Assembly: GCA_964611895.1 (NCBI GenBank)
Contig: CAZTDN010000003.1
Coordinates: 1 to 64,000, forward strand
Source: JAIEOG01 sp964611895
Lineage (GTDB): Bacteria > Bdellovibrionota > FAC87 > UBA2466
Reading direction: 5' to 3'
Length of the DNA stretch: 64,000 nucleotides
The notes under the pieces are model-generated. The model was given only the letters and a program-made list of their open reading frames with translations. It did no database searches and had not been told where the DNA came from. Positions 1 to 8,077 of the stretch are shown here, piece after piece; positions within the stretch are counted from its first letter, which is position 1; each line of letters starts with the position of its first letter. Position numbers and translations under genes: made by a program.

Positions 1-321
1 GTAGCCTCCGCCGCCACCGCCGCCGCCACGGCCACCGCGGAATCCACCGCCGCCGCCGCCACCGCTACGTGGTTCTTGAGGACGCGCTTCGTTTACAGTC
101 AAAGCGCGGCCTTCGAATTCTTTGCCATTCAATTCGGAAATTGCTTTTTCAGCATCTTCATCCGAAGCCATTTCCACAAAGCCGAAGCCCTTGGAACGAC
201 CGCTGTCACGGTCAGTGATTAATCGTACAGAATCTACTCCGCCGATCTGCGAAAAGAGATCGCTTACCGCGGACTCCGTAGCAGAAAAGGGAAGATTCCC
301 GACATACAACTTTTTACCCAT
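1..321 (-). CDS. Glycine-rich RRM RNA-binding protein (partial, 3' end outside window)
   Basis: The protein begins at an ATG preceded by a clear GGAGG ribosome site (331-336). It has one RNA recognition motif: RNP2-like LYVGNL at residues 5-10 and RNP1-like KGFGFVEM at 44-51. From about residue 86 it becomes an almost pure glycine tail with some Arg, Phe and Tyr, and it runs off the left edge still open. Single-RRM proteins with Gly-rich tails bind single-stranded RNA and are often cold-inducible in cyanobacteria and some proteobacteria; that regulation is family knowledge, not seen here. The GC-rich GGC/GGT codons explain the simple-sequence DNA at the very start of the window. Identity as an RRM protein is secure, its RNA targets are unknown. 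Confidence 0.93.
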   Translation of the reverse strand, partial: MGKKLYVGNLPFSATESAVSDLFSQIGGVDSVRLITDRDSGRSKGFGFVEMASDEDAEKAISELNGKEFEGRALTVNEARPQEPRSGGGGGGGFRGGRGGGGGGGGY

Positions 322-546
322 TATCTTAGACCTCCAAAGAGTCTTTATTGAGCGCCGAACGGAACCATTGAGCGCCCTGCTCAGAGGCCAGTATCGACAG
401 AATGGGGACTGTAGCACAAGACTTTTGGGTTGGCTAAGGAATAAGGCGCAGGCGCGTCACAGAGTACGTTTTCACACTAGCAAACTATTTCAACCATTAC
501 AAACACTTAGAGAGGACCAAAGCGCATGGTATATTAGCGCTGGTAA

Positions 547-900
547 ATGGAACTCTCTCAAACTCAGTTTAGAGCTCTGGTGACGGCGGTAGTTTGGGCG
601 TTGCTGCTGGGAGGTACCGCGTATTTTTTCAGCTGCCTCAAGGAAACCGCTCAAAAGAAACGAGCCGTTCCCTGGGCGGCCGCGCTGCTTGGATTGGCCC
701 TGTTGGGACTATCACTCTATCTCGGACTTCCGATTGAATCGCTGTTGCTCACGGCACCATTAGTGCTGGTGAGCGCGTGGTTAAATGCACGAAAAGTGGT
801 TTTTTGCACGAAGTGCGGTGCCTTTCATTTTGCGCACCCACGTTTTCCTTCTCGATTTTGTCGACTGTGTGGCACACCCCTCAAAAAAAGCACTTTATAA
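547..900 (+). CDS. Small two-helix membrane protein with C-terminal zinc ribbon
   Basis: A 117-residue protein with two hydrophobic segments (about residues 10-29 and 43-80, the latter perhaps two short helices) followed by a short soluble tail carrying two Cys pairs, C87/C90 and C105/C108, spaced as in a treble-clef or zinc-ribbon knuckle. I do not recognise a named family. The tail would bind one zinc ion. No Shine-Dalgarno sequence precedes the ATG. Instead a TATATT box lies at 530-535 with a weak TTAGAG at 507-512, so the mRNA leader may be only a few bases. The gene sits alone between the divergent RRM gene and tRNA-Pro. Confidence 0.6.
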   Translation: MELSQTQFRALVTAVVWALLLGGTAYFFSCLKETAQKKRAVPWAAALLGLALLGLSLYLGLPIESLLLTAPLVLVSAWLNARKVVFCTKCGAFHFAHPRFPSRFCRLCGTPLKKSTL

Positions 901-936
901 GTAGGTTTTCAGGCGGTACTTTCGGCATCCAATCAG

Positions 937-1013
937 CGGGGTGTAGCGCAGGTGGCTAGCGCGCTTCGTTCGGGACGAAGAGGTCGTGGGTTCAAATCCC
1001 GCCACCCCGACCA
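937..1013 (+). tRNA. tRNA-Pro (anticodon CGG)
   Basis: A 77-nt cloverleaf. The acceptor stem CGGGGTG (937-943) pairs with CACCCCG (1003-1009), followed by A1010 and an encoded CCA (1011-1013). The anticodon arm CTTCG-TTCGGGA-CGAAG gives anticodon CGG, reading proline codon CCG. The T arm holds GTGGG-TTCAAAT-CCCGC. The sequence closely resembles bacterial tRNA-Pro. It stands at the edge of an accessory-looking region, a common place for integration, but I found no integrase and no downstream copy of its 3' end. Confidence 0.97.
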
Positions 1014-1231
1014 TTTTGAAATCTGAAAGAACCACCGACCGGCTCTACTCCATCGAAGGGGGCATGGACCCTGAGCAGTTAATTTCTGATCGCAAATACC
1101 CCATCCCAACCGCAGTGAGCAAGGACTCGGTTTCTGTAGTTTTGAAAGTTTCTGAAGCCGGCTGGACCGCCCGCACTCCACTAACGAACGTTTTTCTCTC
1201 TTCAATATTCTCCCCAGAAACATTCCCCCGT

Positions 1232-1945
1232 TCATTTTGCGCGAAGCTCTTCCACTGCATCGCATGCCCAGAATGAGCTACAAGCGATCTGGTACTTGTA
1301 TCTCTTATCCAAAGTTCCGACCGAAACGCCGAAATCGGAGAAGCTGTCTTTAGCAAGAACCGTAGAACCCTGTTCGTTGCTTTTGCTCAGTACGAACGAG
1401 AGGCGGGTTCTGTGATCTCCACTCGTCTCCACATCCGGCACAAAACGTCCATCCACCGTGAGTCCAATATCGTCGTACAGGGTAGTATCACTAGATATAC
1501 TAAGCATTGACACGTATCGAGGGGACGAGGGGCCCACACAATAGAATGCGGACTCCAAAATGTCCTCGGCGTTAAGGGCCTTGCGGAGCTCTAGCTTCGT
1601 TTCTTTCTTCACAATCGACACTCGGCAACCCAGCGCAGGATGGTATTCCACGCCGCTGTTCTCACATTCGGAGAAGAACTTTTTCATTCGTTCCCGTCGA
1701 GCGCAGTCCTTTCCGTTTTGAACAGGGTCCTGAATATTGAAGCACATTTCAGCGATAGAGCTAAACTGCTTTTTGCCGGTGGTGCACGCGGCCGAGTTTC
1801 CATCCACTCCGGTGAATTCATATCCGTAGTGAGCCGTCTTGCTGATATTTTCGGTCGATGCCCCCTCTTGAGTCACCCCCGCCTTTCCACAAGCCAAGAT
1901 ACCGATTGTGACGACTCCCAATGTTGCGATTAAGTTCGATTTCAT
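1232..1945 (-). CDS. Lipoprotein of unknown function
   Basis: A 237-residue protein with a short positively charged N-terminus, a hydrophobic stretch and the lipobox ILAC with the modified Cys at residue 19, so it is predicted to be a membrane-anchored lipoprotein. The mature part contains about ten cysteines and several charged patches; no catalytic motif stands out. A strong GGAGG ribosome site lies just upstream of the ATG. Upstream on the same strand lies degraded DNA, and downstream is about 200 bp without a recognisable gene before tRNA-Pro. Function not recognised. The Cys content suggests disulfides in the periplasm or at the surface. Confidence 0.75.
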   Translation of the reverse strand: MKSNLIATLGVVTIGILACGKAGVTQEGASTENISKTAHYGYEFTGVDGNSAACTTGKKQFSSIAEMCFNIQDPVQNGKDCARRERMKKFFSECENSGVEYHPALGCRVSIVKKETKLELRKALNAEDILESAFYCVGPSSPRYVSMLSISSDTTLYDDIGLTVDGRFVPDVETSGDHRTRLSFVLSKSNEQGSTVLAKDSFSDFGVSVGTLDKRYKYQIACSSFWACDAVEELRAK

Positions 1946-2171
1946 TTTTTCCTCCAGTCCGACCTAATTGCAATGATTGGGCCAGCTGCATTAGGGGAAA
2001 AGCTCGGGGAGAACCAGTTTTTTCATTTCAAAAGTGAGAAACCGGATTTGGAGTGGTTTCACGGGTGACACATACGGAAAAAGGCATGCCAGATCAAACT
2101 GAAGTTCTTCAAAGCGCCCAGGATTATCCGGGTTCAGCTTCTCTTTTTTTTAGGCCAAACAACCGAACGGG

Positions 2172-2357
2172 TCACAATCCAAGAACGACACCGAGGGCAA
2201 CAGGTGTGGGGCTCGTTTAAGTATCCATGAGCAGCATCTTCACGCCCATGAAGACGAGAATCGCCGGCAACCCTAGCTTTGAATGATGAAATATTTCCGC
2301 CAGGTGGCTTTTTTTGATCAGGCTTTCATCACGCAATTCATTGGAACGCGGAAAAAC
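2172..2357 (-). pseudogene. Remnant of a TerC-family membrane protein (C-terminal part)
   Basis: Reading the minus strand directly after the stop codon of the neighbouring gene (2358) and in the same frame gives a stretch with HHSKLGLPAILVFMGVKMLL, followed by MDT, a TAA at 2217-2219, then TSPTPVALGVVLGL and a TGA at 2172-2174. This matches the conserved C-terminal region of TerC/Alx membrane proteins (a Tyr/His-Leu-Lys-x-Gly block, then a helix ending in GVKMLL, then Pro-x-x-x-SLGV). Two in-frame stops and the missing N-terminal two thirds show it is dead. The family assignment is by remembered pattern, not alignment. Confidence 0.6.
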
Positions 2358-3425
2358 CTAGGGAAGCTTCCAAACTAACTTCGTGTTTACCAGTTTGTAT
2401 GGCGAACCAGAGCCCCCGGTATAGCTGCAGCTATACGCTTCGATGACTTTGGAAGCCGACTGAGACATGTCCAATGTAATTAGAGAGTTGCGAAGAAGTC
2501 TCTCCGGAATTTCGAGACTCGGCGCTCCACCCATCCCATGAATCAGATACGCATTGGCAGAAGGCGCCGTTGTCCAAATATAGCTCCAATCTCCTGCCGG
2601 TCCTGCCGACTGCATCACTTGATAGCTTCTCCAGGAGGTTTGACCAGTCGTGCCAGTAACGGTCGTTTGCGTGTCCGACGCGAGATCGTACTCCCTGTCA
2701 GCAATGGTAGCGAACTCAGTGAAATGAAAACTCTTACCGTCGGGTGTGAACGGATCGTGCGACGGGAAATCTGCTTGAAACGTTAAACCAGCTGAATTCG
2801 TGATACTGGTTTCCTTTGTGACCTTTCCGGCTTTCACATCCACGACCGAAATTACGTTGTAAGAGTCCGCCGGGTTCCTACTAACACCCCGAAACAGAAA
2901 GAGGCGATTGGAGTCATTCGGATCAAAAAACCCTTTGGTGATCGTTTCATCAGCATTCAGAACAAAGTCGACAGACTTAAAAGCCCTCGACATAAACCCA
3001 TTATATAAGAACACCGAGTCACCGGCGATCTCGGCACGGTATCGCATATCATCGGAGTAAACGGTCCACTTAGAGCCGACCTTTGCGGGCGAGAAGAGAA
3101 CACTGCCGGTGCTTAGGTCGATTACATAGTGAGAACCGACGTAGCCTTCCGTTTGAAATTCAAGATAGGGTTGCGACCGGTGAAACAGAAGAGAGTTACG
3201 TACTTGGATTCTTTTATCTGTTTCGGTGTGAAGGATCGTTGAAGCGTCCTTGTCTCGAAAGGAGAGACTTCCGTCTCGAATATCGATATTGCTTTTGCCG
3301 TCCGGCGTTACCAAAACACAACCATCTTCGAACGAAAGCTTGGTCTCCGAATCGACGGAAACCGCAGCGTGGCCCAGAATCGAAAACGCCATTGCAAAAA
3401 ACATCTGTATGGTTCTGTTCGTCAT
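2358..3425 (-). CDS. Exported protein of unknown function, beta-rich
   Basis: About 355 residues. I chose the ATG at 3425 because a GGGGGA ribosome site lies just before it; an ATG twelve bases upstream would include that site in the coding part. The N-terminus is a signal peptide ending near HAAVS. The mature chain is rich in short beta strands, with patterns such as RLFLFRGVSRNP, DVKAGKVTKET and DGKSFHFTEF that resemble blades of a TolB-like or other beta-propeller. No active-site motif is visible. It ends exactly where a TerC remnant begins in the same frame, so its 3' boundary may be a deletion junction. Function unknown. Confidence 0.65.
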   Translation of the reverse strand: MTNRTIQMFFAMAFSILGHAAVSVDSETKLSFEDGCVLVTPDGKSNIDIRDGSLSFRDKDASTILHTETDKRIQVRNSLLFHRSQPYLEFQTEGYVGSHYVIDLSTGSVLFSPAKVGSKWTVYSDDMRYRAEIAGDSVFLYNGFMSRAFKSVDFVLNADETITKGFFDPNDSNRLFLFRGVSRNPADSYNVISVVDVKAGKVTKETSITNSAGLTFQADFPSHDPFTPDGKSFHFTEFATIADREYDLASDTQTTVTGTTGQTSWRSYQVMQSAGPAGDWSYIWTTAPSANAYLIHGMGGAPSLEIPERLLRNSLITLDMSQSASKVIEAYSCSYTGGSGSPYKLVNTKLVWKLP

Positions 3426-3480
3426 AGGTTCCCCCATTAGAAAAACAGTGTAAGGCGAAAACAGTACTTAGTCTATAAGA

Positions 3481-3732
3481 CTATAAGAATATACGAACAC
3501 CTACAGAGCCGAAAACGTTGATGAGAGGATTGGGGCGGTGGTCGTTTACTCCGCATGCAATCACTTCTGCTTCAAGCGCGCGGGCGTTTACGACACGGAT
3601 GCGGAATCCTAAACCAAAGTTTGCTGAGATCCCGGTTTGAGTGGCTTGCGTCATCGGAGCTTCAAGGTCCCCGAAACCGAATCTGCTTGGATACTCAGTC
3701 GGTTCTTCAACGAGCTCGCGTTGGTGTAGCAA
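3481..3732 (-). pseudogene. Fragment of an outer-membrane beta-barrel protein
   Basis: An open stretch of about 83 codons without a convincing start (only TTG, or an internal ATG) or ribosome site. The last 50 residues alternate polar and hydrophobic side chains as amphipathic strands (GISANFGLGFRIRV, ALEAEVIA, NVFGSVGVRIFL) and end on a hydrophobic residue like the last strand of an outer-membrane barrel. It resembles the C-terminus of the small outer-membrane barrel proteins found in delta-proteobacterial and Bdellovibrio-type genomes. The missing N-terminus and nearby degraded DNA make a gene remnant the best reading; a very small intact gene is not excluded. Confidence 0.4.
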
Positions 3733-3734
3733 CC

Positions 3735-3750
3735 TGACCTGGCCAGGTCA
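3735..3750. repeat. Perfect 16-bp palindrome
   Basis: TGACCTGGCCAGGTCA reads the same on both strands. It lies immediately upstream of the barrel fragment (minus strand) in a junction region between gene remnants. It could be an operator for a dimeric regulator or a scar of recombination; nothing else in the sequence decides between these. Confidence 0.5.
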
Positions 3751-3829
3751 ACTGGGCACAATACCTTGCAGCCTATCTTGTAATCGCTCCAAAACCGCTG
3801 TTTTGGAAATGCCTAACGCCACCCCGATT

Positions 3830-4417
3830 TTAGAGATTAAGATCTCGAACGGTCGTCTTAAGACAAGCTAGATAGTCTTTGATGGAAACCTTGAGATCGA
3901 GAATTAGGTTCGTGTTGGTATTCACAAACTGAATCTCTCCAGACTTGTTTGACCCAATAACATAAAAATCAGAAACTGCTGTTTCGGCTTCAATAAGCTC
4001 TTTTGAGGCATCATACTTGGGAGACCAATTGCGGTAGTAAATATAGGGCACGTTAGACGCAGTGAAAAACCTCGACTTCTGACCGGAAATGAAGCTCGCC
4101 AGATGCAATGTTGTCCCTTCTCGACGAAAAGTCGTGGCAAAATTCTGTCCAAACGGAAACTGACGTGAAGGGGCAGAACGAGAAGCCACCTCCCAACTGT
4201 CCTCCTCAAAAAAACCAGAAGCTCTCTGAAATGAAACATTCGCAGGCGCCTGCGGCATAATGAAATGCCGAAACTCCGGGATGATGCCATCTCTTTTGAG
4301 GTCTCCCACAAGACACTTTGCGTTTGCTACCTTAAACTCTGACAGAGAAATAGTCTTGGCGACCGCTGATAAAGAAAAAACAAAAAGCGTTACACCGGTA
4401 AGTAAGAAGCCTCTCAT
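3830..4417 (-). CDS. Exported protein of unknown function
   Basis: About 195 residues starting at the ATG at 4417, which follows a GGGGGT ribosome site with good spacing; further upstream only a TTG is in frame. Residues 1-20 form a signal peptide ending in AVAK. The mature part has two cysteines far apart, one near the start (about 34) and one near the C-terminus (about 184), and no motif I recognise. It belongs to a row of exported proteins on the minus strand between 2.3 and 7.9 kb, each with its own ribosome site and short gaps, so they may be separately transcribed. Confidence 0.65.
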   Translation of the reverse strand: MRGFLLTGVTLFVFSLSAVAKTISLSEFKVANAKCLVGDLKRDGIIPEFRHFIMPQAPANVSFQRASGFFEEDSWEVASRSAPSRQFPFGQNFATTFRREGTTLHLASFISGQKSRFFTASNVPYIYYRNWSPKYDASKELIEAETAVSDFYVIGSNKSGEIQFVNTNTNLILDLKVSIKDYLACLKTTVRDLNL

Positions 4418-4477
4418 AGTCACCCCCAAAAGTTAGATAAACAATATCCGGTAGATTAGCCAACAACAATGAAAAAT

Positions 4478-5533
4478 CTACTCGCAGCTCAAAGTCGCGG
4501 GGTAACGACTCAACACTAAATCCAATCCGGCGGGCAAGTGGTCTTCGATCCGCTTTAAGCTTTTTTGAATCATGCGCAAATTTTCAGACTCCGAATACTC
4601 CTCAAAACTTGCGGTGACATCCCCTGCTACGTCCAGGTCCATATCGTAAATCAACGCCCTTTCGCTCGTCGCGGAACAGTCCCATGCGATCCGCGTCAAA
4701 TCCACCGTCTTGATCTTGCGCGCTGCCCGAGTTCGAAAATAGGCGACTTTTGCAGTCGGATTATAAACCAAGTGAAATTTTGAAAAGCTGGTCCCGCCCA
4801 CAGAGTCGAGAATATCAAACGCGTCCTGTCGGGCGTCCCCCCCCACGGGATCGTGCGCCGCTGCCAAGCTCACCGCCCTTGCAAATCGATCCAAGGAAGT
4901 CCCCGAGGTAGGAATCGGTCGACCCGAACTTTGCAAAGCCTTCAAATATCGATTGGACTCAGCAAAGGTATTGTTGGCTAGCGCTGTCGCAGCACTTTGG
5001 ACCAGTTTGCCACTCAAAAACTCAAATGCGCCACATTCGCCGGTAGCATCACACACGAAATAGTGCACGGCAGCGTACACGGTATGGACGCGGATTTTTT
5101 CTGCGTTCTGTTTTACTTCTTCCAGACTGGAATAGTTGTCTAACTGGTACTGGATCCACTGCAGCTCATTGAGCTCGGGAAGGGTTTTGTCATTGCTCGT
5201 TTGGGTGCTGCTCAACCAAAGCGCTTCTACTATCAAGCCCTTTTCGTTCATGCCGCTGACCGGAAACTCTCGCCCCGACTGATTGAACGTCAGGCTGCCA
5301 TACAACGACTTCCAGCTAGCAGCCTTTGCCCCTGGATCTAAGACGATGGCCGACTTTTTCAGCCCCCGAGGATTGGCAATGACCATGCCGTGGCCCTCGG
5401 TCCAATCATAACTTTTTGCAACAATCTTGTCGTAACTAGTGGGAAGAGAAAACGCAGTACAAGCCTGAGAACCCGGCGCAAAATAAAGCGCCGCAAACAA
5501 ACACAATCGAAAATAAGTGAGAATATTTTTCAC
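4478..5533 (-). CDS. Choloylglycine-hydrolase-like (linear amide C-N hydrolase, Ntn-type) exported enzyme
   Basis: Start chosen at a GTG (5533) preceded by GGGGAGGGG; this gives a 24-residue signal peptide ending in GSQA followed directly by Cys25. In this N-terminal-nucleophile family (peptidase family C59: penicillin V acylase, bile-salt hydrolase) a Cys exposed by processing is the nucleophile, and here signal cleavage would expose it. Further family-like features are SYDW near residue 40 and the FPVSGMNEKGLIVEALWL block near 90-110. Length, about 351 residues, fits the family. Likely a periplasmic or secreted amidase. The substrate is unknown; bile salts are not implied. Confidence 0.82.
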   Translation of the reverse strand: MKNILTYFRLCLFAALYFAPGSQACTAFSLPTSYDKIVAKSYDWTEGHGMVIANPRGLKKSAIVLDPGAKAASWKSLYGSLTFNQSGREFPVSGMNEKGLIVEALWLSSTQTSNDKTLPELNELQWIQYQLDNYSSLEEVKQNAEKIRVHTVYAAVHYFVCDATGECGAFEFLSGKLVQSAATALANNTFAESNRYLKALQSSGRPIPTSGTSLDRFARAVSLAAAHDPVGGDARQDAFDILDSVGGTSFSKFHLVYNPTAKVAYFRTRAARKIKTVDLTRIAWDCSATSERALIYDMDLDVAGDVTASFEEYSESENLRMIQKSLKRIEDHLPAGLDLVLSRYPATLSCE

Positions 5534-5611
5534 AGCCCCTCCCCTTCGCCAAAACCATGGCACGAAGGAGGACGAAGCTCAACAGGAAGAAAGGCCCGGG
5601 CTAAACCCGCT

Positions 5612-7039
5612 CTACTCCCCAATCCAGGCTTCTAAGATAGGACTAACTGGCTCGGTAACGGAAGGTGGTTTGGAATACGGCTTCTCGGTTCGGCAGCTCA
5701 CGGCGGCCACTTTGGCCCATGCCTGCTCATCCCGACTGACAAAAGAGGTCCCCGAAATGAGGGACAGATTGGTTGGCCCCGAACTGGTATTGCGACTAAA
5801 TTCTATCGACTCCCAGTCCGAACGCTTGTTCAAGTCCTGGCAGTAAGATTTGAGAAGAGCGCTACAACAGTCAAAAAAACGTGTCCCCGTATTCACAAAC
5901 TGGTTCGCTTGCACACTCACCTGTCGGACCGGGATGGTAATATGTTTATCGCCAACCCCGTAATCCACGTGAGTATCAAAACCATTCTGCAGATTGATCC
6001 CATGCCAATTGCGTCGAGTCGCCCTGGGAAAAACAATTCGATTTCCACGAATGAGTGTGTCCTGCACACCAGAGGCTAAATTGATCGCCCCACCCGCCTC
6101 AAATGCTGCCACATCGGGAGACTCAATCGTATTAGACAGAATCTCCACGTCACGAATGTAATGCAATTTCATTGCGGAGTGCGCAACAAATCCGCCCTTC
6201 TTAGAAATGCGGATTTTGTTTCTGTGAATGCGGTAGCCACTCCAGTTTTTTGAAATCGAATCTCCCAAGACCTCCCATTTAGTCGACGGCTGAGTACTAG
6301 TGAGCGCCGCAGCCATGGGGACCACATAGAACACTGGAGCGTGTGTGTCTATTTGGTTTCCGATAAAATCCACGTTAGCGATCGCGCCACTGCAAGCTCG
6401 GGAACCGGGATTCTTATTCAAGAACTGGGTGAAACGTTTCTGACCAGGACCGACTCCGAGTTTCTTTTTGCCAGTGCCGATTTCTTCCAACTTGTCCGCA
6501 GACAGAGTGTTTCCTATCAGCACAAGATTGTCTGCAAAGCCGGAGGCGGCAAAATAACTCAATTGAAATCCCGCTAGGACCTTGCCGGAGGTCGCACATA
6601 GCCCTATTCCTCTTTGGCCCGATAAAGGGAACCCACCCCCATCCACAGGCCCAGAGAAAGACACGCCTTGAAGCACAAAGCCACTCGAATCAATCACGCT
6701 CAAAGCAAAATACCGATCGTACTCACCCGTGTTGCGCTCAACTGCAATGACTGTCGCGTTGCCCGCCCCCAAGATGTGGATATTATCGCGGGAATAGACA
6801 AACCACGGCTCGGTGAGCCGATAGTTGCCAGCCGCGATATTAATGGTAAGTCCCGCAGGATCCGCACGCTCAACCAGCTCGTTGACGCACGCGCCCAGAG
6901 AAAAAGTCGCTGGCTGACACTCAGCCAGCGTAATCCGCGCGCTTGGGATAGTTAAAGAACCGGTCAATCCCGCCTGGGACACCGTAGATAAAAGACACAA
7001 ACTCCCTACAACTACGAAAGAACGCAGTGATGGAGGCAT
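5612..7039 (-). CDS. Exported right-handed beta-helix (pectin-lyase-like) protein
   Basis: 475 residues with a signal peptide (cleavage near SQAG). The early region NIAAGNYRLTEPWFVYSRDN resembles the first coil of pectin-lyase-fold proteins, and several later repeats of the form x-IxxNxI (VLIGNTL, VDFIGNQI, YRIHRNKIRI, VEILSNTI, TLIRGNRI, VSVQANQF) mark coils of a parallel beta helix. Proteins with this fold are often polysaccharide lyases or surface adhesins; no catalytic set can be picked out by eye. A possible TAAAAT box and a GAGG-like site precede the ATG. The stop lies 36 bp from the start of the upstream part of the neighbouring C39/C83-type gene's 3' end. Confidence 0.75.
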   Translation of the reverse strand: MPPSLRSFVVVGSLCLLSTVSQAGLTGSLTIPSARITLAECQPATFSLGACVNELVERADPAGLTINIAAGNYRLTEPWFVYSRDNIHILGAGNATVIAVERNTGEYDRYFALSVIDSSGFVLQGVSFSGPVDGGGFPLSGQRGIGLCATSGKVLAGFQLSYFAASGFADNLVLIGNTLSADKLEEIGTGKKKLGVGPGQKRFTQFLNKNPGSRACSGAIANVDFIGNQIDTHAPVFYVVPMAAALTSTQPSTKWEVLGDSISKNWSGYRIHRNKIRISKKGGFVAHSAMKLHYIRDVEILSNTIESPDVAAFEAGGAINLASGVQDTLIRGNRIVFPRATRRNWHGINLQNGFDTHVDYGVGDKHITIPVRQVSVQANQFVNTGTRFFDCCSALLKSYCQDLNKRSDWESIEFSRNTSSGPTNLSLISGTSFVSRDEQAWAKVAAVSCRTEKPYSKPPSVTEPVSPILEAWIGE

Positions 7040-7068
7040 GCCCTCATTTTAGCACAACCGAAAGCTGT

Positions 7069-7875
7069 TTACTTTTCGCTTACAAACAAGAGCCCACGAT
7101 TCTCAACCGTATCGTGAGTCGCCATTGCATTAAGAAGATCCGATGCATCTACCCAAACCCAAGGCCCGGCCATGGGATTGACATCCAGAATCAAAAAAGA
7201 ATTCGACTCCTCATCGTACGCAGCCACTGGCGAAATATGGCCCGAACCATTTTGCTTCAACACACCACGCGCATAGTTCACGATGACGTAATTGTCCGCC
7301 TCTGAGAGATTTTTTTTCATCTCCTTCACAATCTGAGCTGCGTCCCGCTCGGCAAGCGGCACGTCCTTCAGCCCGACGGTGACTTGGGCAACATGCACTC
7401 CGTGAGCTTCTTCTAAAACCCGTCGAAACTGAGCGAGCTGATACCCTGGGTCTCGGCTCTCTTTCTGAGGGTTAGCAGGATCTTTCTTGGGTCTGGCATA
7501 AATGTCGGCCAGCGGCTTTAACGACAATGCCTTCGGGTTGAAGAAGTTTTCGGCAGTGTACATTCGTAACTGGGGATCAAACCGCTTTCCATCCTTGCCT
7601 GTAGGCATTTGTTTGAGGAAGTCCGAGTTTACTGCCACTAAGGGGGCCTTGTCGGTGCCGTAGCGCAAAGCATTCAATACAATAGCGCCTGTCGTGGGCC
7701 CGCAGGTAATGCGATCGCGTTGGTTCAAGTAATGTACCGAAAGCTTGGCAAAGTCGGTCTTGTACTTAGACCGGGCCAAACGCTCAAGCCCTTCCTGAGT
7801 GGCCATGGGCACAAGCTCAGCCGCAAACCCAGAAACAGAAATCAGGATCCAGCTCATCAACGCGAAAACACGCAT
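7069..7875 (-). CDS. Phytochelatin-synthase-family (peptidase C83) exported protein
   Basis: 268 residues from an ATG (7875) with an AAGGAG site; a signal peptide ends near GFAAE. Catalytic-type residues are seen in family order: Cys58 in CGPTTGAIVLNAL, His213 in GSGHISPVAAY and Asp231 in LILDVNP. The His-Asp spacing of 18 residues equals that in characterised bacterial homologues. Bacterial members cleave glutathione to gamma-Glu-Cys and generally do not make phytochelatins, so a periplasmic gamma-glutamyl peptidase or glutathione-degrading role is likely. It lacks the C-terminal Cys-rich domain of plant enzymes. No metal-resistance genes lie beside it. Confidence 0.85.
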   Translation of the reverse strand: MRVFALMSWILISVSGFAAELVPMATQEGLERLARSKYKTDFAKLSVHYLNQRDRITCGPTTGAIVLNALRYGTDKAPLVAVNSDFLKQMPTGKDGKRFDPQLRMYTAENFFNPKALSLKPLADIYARPKKDPANPQKESRDPGYQLAQFRRVLEEAHGVHVAQVTVGLKDVPLAERDAAQIVKEMKKNLSEADNYVIVNYARGVLKQNGSGHISPVAAYDEESNSFLILDVNPMAGPWVWVDASDLLNAMATHDTVENRGLLFVSEK

Positions 7876-8077
7876 TTTTTTTAACTCCTTGAGTTTTCCT
7901 AAAAATAATGACGCATCATAGCATTTCCCTGCTGCGAGGGTCAATCGGAGCGGCTTGAAAAATTTACCCACCCCTTTAGGCCAACCAAGCCAAATCGCAC
8001 CAGAAAATGGCCCAAACACCGCACGAATCCCCTGGCATGTGCCTTGCTCTATTAAAGAGGCGTGGGAGGGAGAAAAA

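Noticed and set aside
1..70. Simple trinucleotide repeat
   Set aside because: It is the glycine-codon run of the RRM protein, so not a separate repeat element.
322..546. Small RNA or cold-shock leader between the RRM and zinc-ribbon genes
   Set aside because: Only weak promoter-like boxes are visible; no stable hairpin or conserved element stood out.
1014..1231. Possible attachment site or island boundary after tRNA-Pro
   Set aside because: No integrase and no repeat of the tRNA 3' end was found downstream by eye.
986..1276. Plus-strand open frame starting inside the tRNA
   Set aside because: It begins inside tRNA-Pro and runs opposite the 3' end of the lipoprotein gene, with no ribosome site.
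1991..2133. Minus-strand open run of about 47 codons downstream of the TerC remnant
   Set aside because: No start, no motif; might be another remnant but nothing supports it.
3787..3806. Inverted repeat CCAAAAC-CGCT-GTTTTGG as terminator
   Set aside because: No T run follows and it overlaps the short HTH-like frame.
3748..3867. Open minus-strand frame with a helix-turn-helix-like stretch (ISKIGVALGISKTAVLERLQ)
   Set aside because: No start codon or ribosome site, only about 39 codons, bounded by in-frame stops; a chance frame or a decayed regulator tail cannot be told apart.
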